A DNA stretch of 52,338 bases. Source: Strigomonas culicis (Eukaryota > Euglenozoa > Kinetoplastea > Trypanosomatida > Trypanosomatidae). The notes below the pieces were generated by a model, which was not told the DNA's origin, did not search any database, and saw only the letters and a program-made list of their open reading frames with translations. The stretch is taken from NCBI GenBank assembly GCA_000482145.1, contig AUXH01000057.1, positions 1 to 52,338 on the forward strand. Direction: 5' to 3'. The translations under genes and the position numbers were made by a program. Of this stretch, positions 30,923 to 39,887 are shown piece after piece. The stretch's first letter is position 1, and each line of letters begins with the position of its first letter.

Positions 30923-31732
30923 TCAGTACGTCTTTGATACTCTAAAGCCATGTACGAACTCCGTGCCCTCCGTGAAGCCCACCAGACGCTGTCGATGGAC
31001 AGACGGTGGCGCGTACGACGGTTTGTCCGAGTGGCGTCGCGGGTAGGGCACCTTCAGGTGTGTGGTGAGCACGTTGGGTGTGCTGGCGTGACGGTCGGCG
31101 GCACCTCTGCGATTCTTCTCAGCAAGCAGCAACTCTGTGTAGTAAAAGTACGTGTCGCTGTCACTGTCCTCCTTATCCGTCTCGGCGACGCCCTGTAGCT
31201 CCTTCGCATTCAGCTGCGACACCGCGGGCAGCCGCACCGGCGAGAGCAGAGCACGGCGGCCTTTGACCTCCCCGTGTCCACTGCTGTGGGCGTCACCATG
31301 GCAGAGATAATTATTCGTCAGGATGGAGGGTAGTTCCAGTATCATACTTCCTTCTACGGTGGGACAGGGGGCAGGATTGACCTCAGCTCGTTCCGCAGGG
31401 TGTGTCAGTGGTGTTATGGTGCGGGGGAGTACGTTCCGGTGTTCGTAGAAGCGACTGCTCACGACACAGAGTTCACTATTGCTGCCGGCACTGGACAGGC
31501 TATTTTTCCACGTCCCGGCGAGAGGAGTGTAAACAGCCGACCTTACCTGACGTGGGGAGGTCGGTGACTTGCCGTCTTTGGTACCCAACTCGACAGGCAC
31601 TAACCGCTCGTTGAAGGACGGCAGAGAGACACACTCCACGAGACAACGTGCTGAAGCGCGGGGCGGCGAAGCCGTCCCACCCGTATCCGAGTCATCACGG
31701 CCACCACGAGAAAAACGTGGCAGCGATAGCAT
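30923..31732 (-). CDS. Array member 16, archetypal box A-F protein (269 aa)
   Basis: Complete, with all boxes. A: MLSLPRFSRGGRDDSD. B: C-L-V-E-C-V-S-L-P-S-F-N-E-R-L (30-44), but F-F-E is lost. C: N-S-L-S-S-A-G-S-N-S-E and S-S-R-F-Y-E (77-97). D: L-P-S-I-L-T-N-N-Y-L-C-H-G-D-A-H (134-149). E: S-P-V-R-L-P-A-V-S-Q-L-N-A-K-E-L (164-179), an acidic D-K-E-D-S-D-S-D, then T-Y-F-Y-Y-T-E-L-L-L-A. F1: P-R-R-H-S-D-K-P-S-Y (231-240). F2: H-R-Q-R-L-V-G-F-T-E-G-T-E-F-V-H, V-G-F at 251-253. The start at 31732 is fixed by box A. It makes a good reference for the family. Confidence 0.88.
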   Translation of the reverse strand: MLSLPRFSRGGRDDSDTGGTASPPRASARCLVECVSLPSFNERLVPVELGTKDGKSPTSPRQVRSAVYTPLAGTWKNSLSSAGSNSELCVVSSRFYEHRNVLPRTITPLTHPAERAEVNPAPCPTVEGSMILELPSILTNNYLCHGDAHSSGHGEVKGRRALLSPVRLPAVSQLNAKELQGVAETDKEDSDSDTYFYYTELLLAEKNRRGAADRHASTPNVLTTHLKVPYPRRHSDKPSYAPPSVHRQRLVGFTEGTEFVHGFRVSKTY

Positions 31733-32835
31733 TATGAAAAAGTAGGATCGATGTGGAGAATAGTAGAGTTTTATATACACATAAAAAGAGTTAAGCCTCT
31801 GTCGATGAAGTGAGAACCAGGGAAGACATTAAAAAAGATGTTCTATGCTTACCGCAGCGCGTCACCCTCATTCTCAGCATGTCTATGTACAGAGAACAGA
31901 AGACAGCGTGTGTGTCTTGCTAGTTAAACCGAACGAAACCCTTCTCATTGCAGCGTATTTATCCAATAAGTCATTTATGTCAAAGACAAAAATATTTTCA
32001 CGAAAAACAAAATGAAAAATAATAACGTGGTATCCGTACTTGTGTACAATATTTGCCGGGATTGGTAGAACTCAGCTGCAACTACAACAATCGCTTACAC
32101 TTGGATAACTGCATTCAAAGAAAGGAAAGAAAAAAAAGATGAATTTCTATCGAAAGAACAAAGAAAATGTAACAAAAAGAGTGGAAAAAACCATTGTTTT
32201 TTCTTTTCGGTTTCGTTCATATTGTCTTGCTGCAAAACTCAATATCGGTGAAAAGAGAAAAATACTATTTGTTTCTTGTTTAGAAAACGCATTGCTTCGC
32301 CTCATTCTTCGTTTTCACGCTTAACAATATTATAACTAACTATTTCAGAAAAAATAACAAAATATGAATATTACTGTAGAAGAAAAAATGTCTCATAGAG
32401 AGTTTTTTAGAAAAAAATGTTTAGAAGAAAAAAGAAAAAAAAGAGAAAAAGTGTAGAAGAATACAATGTGTCTGCATAAGGACACTTGAAAAAGAAAAAG
32501 TCCACTATAGAATTACATAGTTTTGACATGTATTGCGATTGCGATAAAAGGAATGCAAAAAAAAAAAATGTATACCATATCAAAAGAGTACACACAAAAA
32601 AGAGAAACATCAACGCTTATTAAGTACCTAACACTTCCACAATCAAAAGCGGAACTCATAAGATGTTGGGAAAAGGGAAAAGAAAACGAAAAAGGAAAAA
32701 CATATATACCTTATTATGAGTACATACCTGAATGCAGGAGGCATTTTGCAAGTGTAGTACCTTCGCTCGTGTGGTCTGGAAAGCAGTCAAAACACGGAGT
32801 ACAACTCAAACATTATTACTCCTTCATGTATTCTT
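31733..32835. other. Spacer between members 16 and 17
   Basis: AT-rich. Positions 32030-32835 align along their length with 33965-34806 of the next spacer (element core, GAAAATGTAAC..., TTCATATTGTCTTGCTG, GCTTCGCCTCATTCTT, TGGTCTGGAAAGCA). It is part of the tandemly duplicated unit. No gene seen. Confidence 0.7.
32028..32100 (-). repeat. Conserved spacer element, copy in 16/17 spacer
   Basis: Core GGTAGAACTCAGCTGC at 32064-32079, preceded by TACTTGTGTACAATA and GCCGGGATT, followed by CAATCGCTTAC. Confidence 0.7.
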
Positions 32836-33633
32836 TCATACACATCTATTAACTAGTGTGTGTATCTCGGTGGTTCTTTGATACCTTCCAGGCTTACAGG
32901 CGTGTATGAACACCGTGCCCTCCGTGAAGGTCACCTCAGGCTGGCGTCGGGAGCATGGCAGAGTGCAGAAGGGTTTGACAGAGCGGCGGCGTGGGCTGGT
33001 CACCTCCACCGGTCTGGTCCACGCATGGGGCGCGCTGGCGTGACGGGCGGCGGCGGCCCTGCTACGCTTCGCGGCCAGTAATACGTCCGTATAGTAAAAG
33101 TACGTACGGCTGCCACTGCCGCCAGTACCTTTTCCATGCAGATCCTGTAGCTGCTTCGCATGGAGTGCTGGCACCGCAGGCAGCCGTATGGGGGACAGAA
33201 GAGTGCGGCGTCTGTTCGCCTCCTCCTGTCGACCGTTGTTATCTTCATCACCGCAGAGATAGTTATTCGTGAGCATGGAGGATCGTGCAGCGATCGCCCG
33301 TCCGTGGTCCGGAGGGGTGGGCACACGACGGACCTCCTTCAGTTCCGCCGGGTGCGCCAGGGGTGTGACTGTACTGGGCCCTAGGCTTTCCTGCTCGTAG
33401 AAGGGCGCACTCATCAGACAGACGTCACTTTTGCTGTTGACGTCGTCACAAGAGAGGCCATTGTCCCACGTCGCGGAGGACGAGTCGCACGGCAGGGCCC
33501 TAGCACCGCATGGAGGCGTCCGCGCCCTCTCCTCCGGGTAGAACTGGAAGTGATTCAACGGTTCACTGAGCGTCGGCACACAAGATGCCAAGTCATCACT
33601 GTCGCGGTGAGAAAAGATGGACATTGAGAACAT
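32836..33633 (-). CDS. Array member 17, box F protein with reduced box B (265 aa)
   Basis: Complete. MFSMSIFSHRDSDDLAS is box A. Compared with its sister member 18 it lacks about 26 residues between C-V-P-T-L-S and L-N-H-F-Q-F, deleting most of box B. C: D-N-G-L-S-C-D-D-V-N-S-K-S-D, then P-F-Y-E (57-80). D: S-S-M-L-T-N-N-Y-L-C-G-D-E-D (118-131). E: S-P-I-R-L-P-A-V-P-A-L-H-A-K-Q-L (147-162) and T-Y-F-Y-Y-T-D-V-L-L-A-A. F1: P-R-R-R-S-V-K-P-F-C. F2: R-R-Q-P-E-V-T-F-T-E-G-T-V-F-I-H (229-244). After box F2 it carries about 20 extra residues to N-R-C-V, longer than any sister, suggesting loss of the ancestral stop. Confidence 0.84.
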   Translation of the reverse strand: MFSMSIFSHRDSDDLASCVPTLSEPLNHFQFYPEERARTPPCGARALPCDSSSATWDNGLSCDDVNSKSDVCLMSAPFYEQESLGPSTVTPLAHPAELKEVRRVPTPPDHGRAIAARSSMLTNNYLCGDEDNNGRQEEANRRRTLLSPIRLPAVPALHAKQLQDLHGKGTGGSGSRTYFYYTDVLLAAKRSRAAAARHASAPHAWTRPVEVTSPRRRSVKPFCTLPCSRRQPEVTFTEGTVFIHACKPGRYQRTTEIHTLVNRCV

Positions 33634-34806
33634 GGGCGAAGGGAGTGTTGGTATAGAGAAGAGTGGAGTTTTATATGCGCATAAAAAAAAAACTCTATTG
33701 GTAGAGAGAAAACAAGGGAAGACGAGAAAGAGATAGTCCAGTGTGGCACAAAGTGAGGGGTCGGGGTTCTTTTGTGGTGATGCGTACCTACCCGAGACAC
33801 TCTCGTCCTAAGCATCTCTACGTTTTGAAGGCAGAAGACAGCAAATGTTTCTTTGTAATATAAGATAACGGAAATGCTTACTACATTTATTATTACTCCA
33901 ATTATCTATTTGTATCAAAAAAAAAAAAAACGATTCCTGCAAAAAGAGAATAAAGAATAATAAGGTGGTATTTGTACTTGTGTACAGTACTCGCCGGGAT
34001 GGGTAGAACCCAGCTGCTTACATTTTTATGACTACAATCAAAGAAGGAAAAGAAACAATGAATGTCCATCGAAAAGACAAAGAAAGTGTAACAACCATAG
34101 TGGAAAAAACAACTGTTTTTTCCTTTTTAGTGTTGTTCATATTGTCTTGCTGTAAAACTCAAAATCAGTAAGAAAGGAAAAATACAATTTGCTTCTTTTT
34201 TGGAAAACACAGTGCTTCGCCTCATTCTTTGTTTTCACGCTTAAAAAACTTGTAACTAATTACTTCAAAATAAGAAAAACAATAAAATATGTATATCATT
34301 GCAGAAGAAGAAATGCCTCATAGAGAACATTATAAGCAAAAACGTGTAGCAAAAAAAGAAAAGGAGACAAAAGGTGTAGAAGAATACAATGTGTGTGGAT
34401 ACGTTCACTTCTAGAAAACAAAAAACACAAAAGAGTGAATCATAGAATTCACATCATTTTACATGTACTGCGATTGCAATAAAAGGAATGCAAAAAAAAA
34501 AAAAACGATGACAGAAAAAGAAAGAATACCAAATCAAAAGGGTACACGGAAAAAAAGAACAACATCAGCGCTTATTAGGTATCCAACACTTGCACAATGA
34601 ATAACGGAACGCATAAGCTGTTCAGGAAAGGACAAAAATGGAAAAAGCAAAACATATATACTTTATAATGAGTACATACCTGAATGCAAGAGGCATTTTT
34701 GCCGTGTAGTAACTTCACTCGTGTGGTCTGGAAAGCACTCAGAACATGGAGTACAAGGCCTAAATGATTACTCCTTTGCGTATTTTCCTTCATGCACGTC
34801 TATTAA
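33634..34806. other. Spacer between members 17 and 18
   Basis: AT-rich second copy of the duplicated spacer, with its conserved element at 33960-34025 and 3' flank at 34650-34806. No gene seen. Confidence 0.7.
33960..34025 (-). repeat. Conserved spacer element with hairpin, copy in 17/18 spacer
   Basis: Core TGGGTAGAACCCAGCTGC at 34000-34017. TGGGT (34000-34004) and ACCCA (34008-34012) can pair around AGA. GTACTTGTGTACAGTAC, a partial palindrome, lies just before it. Confidence 0.7.
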
Positions 34807-35652
34807 CTAGTGTGCATTTCGGTGGTCCTTTGATGCTTTACAGGCGTGTATGAACTCTGTATCTTCTGTGAAGCTCACCTGACGCCGGCGCTGGGGGGAC
34901 AGCAGTGGGCAGAAGGGTTTGTCAGAGTGGCGTCGAGGGCTGAGAACCTTTACGGGTCTCGTCCACGCATGGGGCGCGCTGGCATGACGGGCGGTAGCGG
35001 CCCTGCTGCGCTTTGCGGCCAGCAATACATCCGTATAGTAAAAGAACGCCTCACTGCCACTGCTCTCCTCATCCGTCGCAGCGACGTCCTGTGGCTCCTT
35101 TGCATTGAGCAGTGGCACCGCAGGCAGCTCGACCGGCGAGAGCAGAGCACGGCGGCCCTCGGCCTCCCCGTGTGCACTGCTGTGGGCGTTACCATCACAG
35201 AGATGATTGTTCGTCAGAATGGAGGATCGTGCGGAGATCGACCAACCGTCGCCTGGAGGGGTGACCATCGAATTGACCTCCGCCAGCGTCAGAACGGGCT
35301 TCAGTAGCGTTATGCTGCCCGGCCGCTTGCTCTCCTGTTCGTTGAAGAGCGCACTCATCACACAGACACCACTGCTGCTGTTGTCGCCGTCACAAGAGAG
35401 GCCACTGTCCCACGTCGCGGAGGGCGAGTCGCACGGCAGGGCCTTAGCACTACATGGAGGGGTCCGTGCCCCCTCCTCCGGGCAGAACTGGAAGCCTTTC
35501 AGCCTCTCCCTCAGCGACGGCAGTGAGGCGCACACCGCGGGCGCGCTGCCCTTGGCGTGGCGCACCGCAGTCTTCTGAGACGACGTCAGTGACGGCACTA
35601 CAGACGCCGAGTCATCACTGCCGCGTTGGGAAAAGTGGGGCAGTGAGAACAT
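34807..35652 (-). CDS. Array member 18, box A-F protein with canonical RQVSF (281 aa)
   Basis: Complete. A: MFSLPHFSQRGSDDSAS. B: V-C-A-S-L-P-S-L-R-E-R-L-K-G-F (40-54). C: D-S-G-L-S-C-D-G-D-N-S-S-S-G (82-95). D: S-S-I-L-T-N-N-H-L-C-D-G-N-A-H (143-157). E: S-P-V-E-L-P-A-V-P-L-L-N-A-K-E (172-186) and A-F-F-Y-Y-T-D-V-L-L-A-A (202-213). F1: P-R-R-H-S-D-K-P-F-C. F2: Q-R-R-R-Q-V-S-F-T-E-D-T-E-F-I-H (254-269). R-Q-V-S-F is a perfect RVxF match, and five residues separate V-S-F from the hydrophobic pair F-I, as in known RVxF/phi-phi modules. The start at 35652 is fixed by box A. Confidence 0.88.
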   Translation of the reverse strand: MFSLPHFSQRGSDDSASVVPSLTSSQKTAVRHAKGSAPAVCASLPSLRERLKGFQFCPEEGARTPPCSAKALPCDSPSATWDSGLSCDGDNSSSGVCVMSALFNEQESKRPGSITLLKPVLTLAEVNSMVTPPGDGWSISARSSILTNNHLCDGNAHSSAHGEAEGRRALLSPVELPAVPLLNAKEPQDVAATDEESSGSEAFFYYTDVLLAAKRSRAATARHASAPHAWTRPVKVLSPRRHSDKPFCPLLSPQRRRQVSFTEDTEFIHACKASKDHRNAH

Positions 35653-35718
35653 GGGCAAAGGTGTCCTTGTACGATGGAGCGAATAGATGTATGCACGTAG
35701 AACGGTTTTTAGATGGCT

Positions 35719-35765
35719 CTTTGTGGAGACAAAATGAATTGGGGAAAAAAAGAAGTGAAAGAGTA
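35719..35765 (-). promoter_or_regulatory. Candidate polypyrimidine tract and trans-splice acceptor, member 18
   Basis: Coding strand CTCTTTCACTTCTTTTTTTC, then TTTTGTCTCCACAAAG, with the AG at 35720-35719, giving a leader of about 66 nt. Confidence 0.5.
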
Positions 35766-35974
35766 TATTTGGTGCAGAGCGGTACACAGCCGTGTCGACG
35801 TCATGCTTGGTGTACAAAGGCACGAGGTAGGAAAATACTACATAGATACATACATATATATCATAATAATTTAGAAAGAGATAGTCCTTACATTGTAAAA
35901 TCATGAAAGTCACCTTTTATTAGAGAAACTAATAATACCTAGAAAACAGTGGAATGATAGAAAACTACATACTT

Positions 35975-36050
35975 TTTGCACTTGCGAAAAGTACAGGCTG
36001 AGAGTGCGTGGAGAACGGGGCCACTACAGCCCTGAAGAATTTTTGGTCTT
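35975..36050 (-). repeat. Spacer repeat, copy 1 (18/19 spacer)
   Basis: Shares ACTTGCGAAAAG, GCTGAGAGTG and a following AATTTTTG/ATTTTTGAG-type stretch with 37468-37537 in the next spacer. Confidence 0.55.
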
Positions 36051-36559
36051 TTTTCTGAAAGGCAAAAAAAAGGAACGATTCTGAAAAAGACGAAACAATA
36101 ATAAAGTGTCTTCTTTGTTGCTATTTGCACTCAAAACTAAAAACTAGTGAACATCAAAGAAAAAAAAACTGCTTTTCATTGTTCAAAGGAATGGTCTCTT
36201 TTAGTTTCTCTTTTTTCTGCGGTCAAGCTTATGTTAACAAAAAGGGGAAAAAAACAAACACACACAAGGATTCGCCAAAGAGTAAAAAAAAAAGTGAAGT
36301 GGGAAAAAGAACGAATTAGGGGAAAAGGGGGGTAAAAGAAGCAAGAAAAGAGAACTTTGAACAACAACATAATCATAAGAGAAACAGTAGTTACAAACTG
36401 TAAGGAAACGCGAGAAGAAGAAAAAACAACAAACAACAACAAAAAAGAAGAAATACTATACACTGTGATGAGTGTATGTTTGCGTATTTATCGTATTTGT
36501 AGAGTGCGGATGCCCCTTCATGTAGAGTGGGGCTGTGCTCTGAAACGCTTTCCTATCAT

Positions 36560-37184
36560 AACGTCCTGTGCGAACGTAAGGCTCGCGTGGGGCCCACAAG
36601 GTGCTGGAGCCGTGCCGATGGTTATCTGTACGGGTGACTGCCACTTCGGCGTATCCGCTAGAGCTTACCGCACTACTGCTTTTGTGTGTGAGGGTGATGA
36701 CGGATGGTGCTTCTGCTGGGCGTGCTGACGTCGCGGCAACAGGGCCTGGCCTCGTCATGACACGGTGACACCCTCCCGCTCCTCTGCTGAGCAAAGGCAA
36801 CAGAGCCTGCCGCGTCCTCCAGCTCCTGCCGCTGCTGTGGCGTCGTGGGCCTTTGGGGCATCGTCTCGTGTCCGCAGCACGGCGGCCTCAGCGTGGGCGG
36901 GTCACTCTTGTTGCTACTGCCGCTGGAGAGGCCATTGCCACACGTCCTGTGGAGTGTTGAGTGGGGTTCGTGTGGAGACTGCATGGAGAGGTCCCCGCCG
37001 CGTCCTCCCACACTCTCCCCTGGAAGTGTTTGAACCGCTGTGTGCACGGCGGCAGCGAGACGGACGTCACAGGATGGCTCCCGGTGGAGCTGTGCGGCGC
37101 TGCACTCCGGAATGTTGAGAGAGCCGCAACGCCACATGCTAGGTCCGTAGTGCCGCAGCAAGAAAAGGGTTGCAGTGACAGCAT
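36560..37184 (-). pseudogene. Array member 19, decayed sister of member 20
   Basis: The head MLSLQPFSCCGTTDLACGVA at 37184 matches member 20 (F-S-C-C-S-S-G-D-V-A-C-G-V-A), as does F-K-H-F-Q-G-R-V-W-E-D-A (box B region). After about residue 65 the homology moves to another frame: C-G-N-G-L-S-S-G-S-S-N-K-S-D (box C), then P-Q-R-P-T and I-R-H-H-P-H-T-Q-K, which match member 20 after an internal deletion of roughly 75 residues. That frame hits TAG; remnants related to box F2 remain to about 36560 but V-x-F is gone. So at least one frameshift, a deletion and a nonsense change: a pseudogene. Confidence 0.75.
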
Positions 37185-38060
37185 GGCTGGAAGTGGCGTT
37201 TGTTCACATATATAGAGAAGACCTGAAAAAAACGGAAGTTCTCAACTGTAAAGAACAGAAAAGACTGTGATTCTGTTTATCGAGGGAACGAGAGTGGTGT
37301 GATGAAGTGATCACAGTGTAAATGTAGTGTGCATTTATACATTTTAAACAGTGACGAAAAAAGAGAGTTCTTATACTCTTCATTTATGTACTTAACCACT
37401 CGGAAAAAAAGAAAAATAGTATCTGGGGAACAAGGAAATAATAATAATAACAAAGGAACACGGTTTTCCTACTTGCGAAAAGCACTCGCTGAGAGTGGTC
37501 GCAGTAAGCTGCTACTAAAGCACTGGGGTATTTTTGAGAGTTTTATAGAAAAACAAAAAGAAGTAAACGAATGTACTAAAAAAAAATGCATATGATAATA
37601 ATTTGAATGAACATTCGTTATGCATGCTAAAAAATCGAAACCTATTGAGAAAAGAGAACAATAAAAATGCTTTTCTGTGTGTCTGAACAGAAAAAAAAAA
37701 CGCTTCTTTTATTTGTCTTTCCTGCTGATAATGCGTATATAAAAAGAAACAGGAACTCTTTACAGAAGACCAAATCAATGATCTAACAAAAACAAAATGG
37801 AGTACAAAAGCAATGCTTCTCGAAAAGAAGGGGTGAAAAGTAATGTAAAAAGGAGAATACTCAACATTAATATAATGAAAAAAAAGTGGTAAAAAACAAC
37901 AGAGAAATCATGATAAATTAAAAAAATACAACATATTGTAGTGAAAAGAAACTCATTTATTCGATAAGCATTTTTTAATAGATTCATCTTTGCTCTCATT
38001 GTCTGCAACGTAGAACACAAACGTTGTGCGCATCGGCTCCTCCTCAGCCTATGCCCTTTG
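37185..38060. other. Spacer between members 19 and 20
   Basis: AT-rich, carrying the second copy of the spacer repeat (37468-37537). No gene seen. Confidence 0.6.
37468..37537 (-). repeat. Spacer repeat, copy 2 (19/20 spacer)
   Basis: ACTTGCGAAAAGCACTCGCT, then GAGAGTGG and GGGGTATTTTTGAG. It pairs with 35975-36050. Confidence 0.55.
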
Positions 38061-38921
38061 TCATGCATATATTATACGGTGCTGTCTCGGTAACGGTCTG
38101 TTCATTCCTTCACCGCTCTGCACGAGCTCCACAGTCTCCGCGAAACCTACAAGGCGTTCGCGCCGTGCCGATGACAATTTGTCTGGGTGGCTGTCACCGC
38201 GGACAGCGGCCTTCTGTGTGCGACAAAGGTGATGTGGATGCCTCTTGGTCGTGCCCCTGTTGGGCGTAAAGGTGTGACGCTCGCCCGTGTCACTATCTCT
38301 GCCAGGCGTGCCGCACGGGTCCGTGTGGGAAAGGTACGTACGGCTGCCTCTGCTGTTGCGGCCCAGGGCAGTGGCACCCGGTCGCTCCTCCGCCAGGCAC
38401 TGGGGCCCCTCGGGCCGTCTCGCGAGTGGGTTGGGGCCGGCCGTGCCCTCCCGCTGGTCGCGGTGTGCGGGATGGGCATCTGCCGGCGCCGGCGGGACCT
38501 CTCCGGCGCCGCCGTCCGGCAGCGCGAGCGTCTTCTGCCGAGAAGGGACAGGGCGTGCTGGCGCCGCCTCCTCCAGCCCCTGCTGTGGCACTGTGGGCCT
38601 CTGCTGCGGTCCGCCGCGCGGCGGGCTCGTGGCAGACGGGTCACTGGTGCCGCTGCTGCTGGAGAGGCCATTCTCACACGTTCCGTGAGATGGGACGTTT
38701 GGGTGGGTCTGGTGCTGCCGCTGTCGGCCAGCCGGCGCGTCCTCCCACACTCTCCCCTCAAAGTGTTTGAACCGCTCCGTGCAAGGCGGCAGCGAACCAC
38801 ACTCCACCGGGCAGCTTCTGGTGGCGCCGTGCGCCGCTGCCTTTTTGGAAACGGCGAGAGCCGCCACGCCACACGCCACGTCCCCACTGCTACAGCAAGA
38901 AAAGCGCTGCCGTGATGACAT
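38061..38921 (-). CDS. Array member 20, Pro/Arg-rich box F protein (286 aa)
   Basis: Complete. The head MSSRQRFSCCSSGDVACGVA replaces R-R-x-x-D-D-S by a Cys-containing version shared only with member 19. B: P-V-E-C-G-S-L-P-P-C-T-E-R-F-K-H-F-E (38-55). C: C-E-N-G-L-S-S-S-S-G-T-S-D (82-94). Boxes D and E are barely visible (S-R-T-Y-L-S-H-T-D at 193-201 stands for box E). F1 is lost. F2: S-S-A-R-R-E-R-L-V-G-F-A-E-T-V-E-L-V (250-267), with Leu in place of the usual Phe at the second hydrophobic position. R-L-V-G-F at 256-260. The stop lies about 20 codons past the box. Confidence 0.8.
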   Translation of the reverse strand: MSSRQRFSCCSSGDVACGVAALAVSKKAAAHGATRSCPVECGSLPPCTERFKHFEGRVWEDAPAGRQRQHQTHPNVPSHGTCENGLSSSSGTSDPSATSPPRGGPQQRPTVPQQGLEEAAPARPVPSRQKTLALPDGGAGEVPPAPADAHPAHRDQREGTAGPNPLARRPEGPQCLAEERPGATALGRNSRGSRTYLSHTDPCGTPGRDSDTGERHTFTPNRGTTKRHPHHLCRTQKAAVRGDSHPDKLSSARRERLVGFAETVELVQSGEGMNRPLPRQHRIIYA

Positions 38922-39887
38922 GGAGCGAGATGGGTGCCGCTGCGTTGAACGTTACAGACTCGATGTATATGTATATACAAAAAAAAAAACTAACAATTCT
39001 GTTTATTGAAAGAAAGAGGGTAGAGTGATGAGGCAATACATGAATAGGGTTGATACTCGATGATCATGGAGACATAATGAGGGTGATGCGTATCGCCTAG
39101 AGAACGAGAAAGAGATCAGTAGCAAACAAATCCGCAAAAGAAAAATGAGCAAGGTGTATACATATAAGGGTATATTTCAGAAGAAGGTATGTGTTTCTTT
39201 TTAATTTAATTGAACAAAGAACTATTTTAAAGAACAGAAAAATAAGGAAGCTAATTGATTTAAAAAAAAAAAACAATAGAAAAACAAAAGCTTTTTTTTT
39301 TGTACAGAACGTACGGGTAGTCACCCATAGATGCCCAAACGGTAACAGAACGGGATTTTTTTGATTTTATTATTAAATGAAAAAACAAAAAAAAAGAAGT
39401 ATAATAATAGTCTTCAAAAACAAATTATATATAATAAATGAAAATAGTTTCATTTATACATATATAACGATAAAAACTGAGGAAGCAACGACTAAAGAAT
39501 ACTTTTTACCCTCTACATCGGCTGTTTTTAAGCAATACTATGATCATTTTTAAACCATTTACTTTGAAACTAATACGTATTGAACGAAGGGACAGAAACA
39601 AAGAAGTACACAAAAGAAATGTAAGAAACAATCCAAAAAAAAAATCATTCGACCATAGTAGAACAAACAAGGAAGCTAAAAAGGGATGAAAAAAAAACAA
39701 AAAGCTAAAAACGGAAAAAAGCATCGCATACATACCGTTAGTAAACGCATGTCCATTCAACAAAATCCTGTATAAATTAGTCTTCACTCTCATTTTATAG
39801 AACGAATTCAATTCAACACAATTAACACACGCTTCGCCTGTGTTTAATATATCTGTCATCTACATTCCTAAATCGCATTTCCATGTG
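38922..39887. other. Spacer between members 20 and 21
   Basis: AT-rich. Positions 39315-39355 (GGGTAGTCACCC and CAAACGGTAACAGAACGG) faintly resemble the conserved spacer element. No gene seen. Confidence 0.55.

Larger units (their letters stand above)
31950..35652 (-). repeat. Tandem duplication of about 1.9 kb (members 17 and 18 with flanks)
   Basis: The unit comprising spacer element, 3' flank and gene occurs twice: about 31950-33633 and about 33880-35652. Similarity runs through non-coding sequence as well as the genes, so whole units, not just coding regions, were duplicated. The 5' flanks of members 16 and 17 (31740-31900 and 33640-33850) are alike too, extending the pattern to member 16. 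Stop-to-stop distances from members 15 to 18 are 1919, 1913 and 1971 bp. Confidence 0.75.
35653..36559. other. Spacer between members 18 and 19
   Basis: AT-rich, with a candidate splice signal for member 18. Positions 35975-36050 (ACTTGCGAAAAG, then GCTGAGAGTG) recur at 37468-37537. No gene seen. Confidence 0.6.

Noticed and set aside
32028..34025. tRNA or CRISPR reading of the repeated spacer element
   Set aside because: The copies are about 1.9 kb apart rather than clustered, and no cloverleaf or A/B boxes can be drawn.
30923..35652. SILK-type second PP1 motif at S-I-L-T in box D of members 16 and 18
   Set aside because: The required basic residue after Ile-Leu is Thr, other members have different residues here, and the conserved part is N-N-Y-L-C instead.
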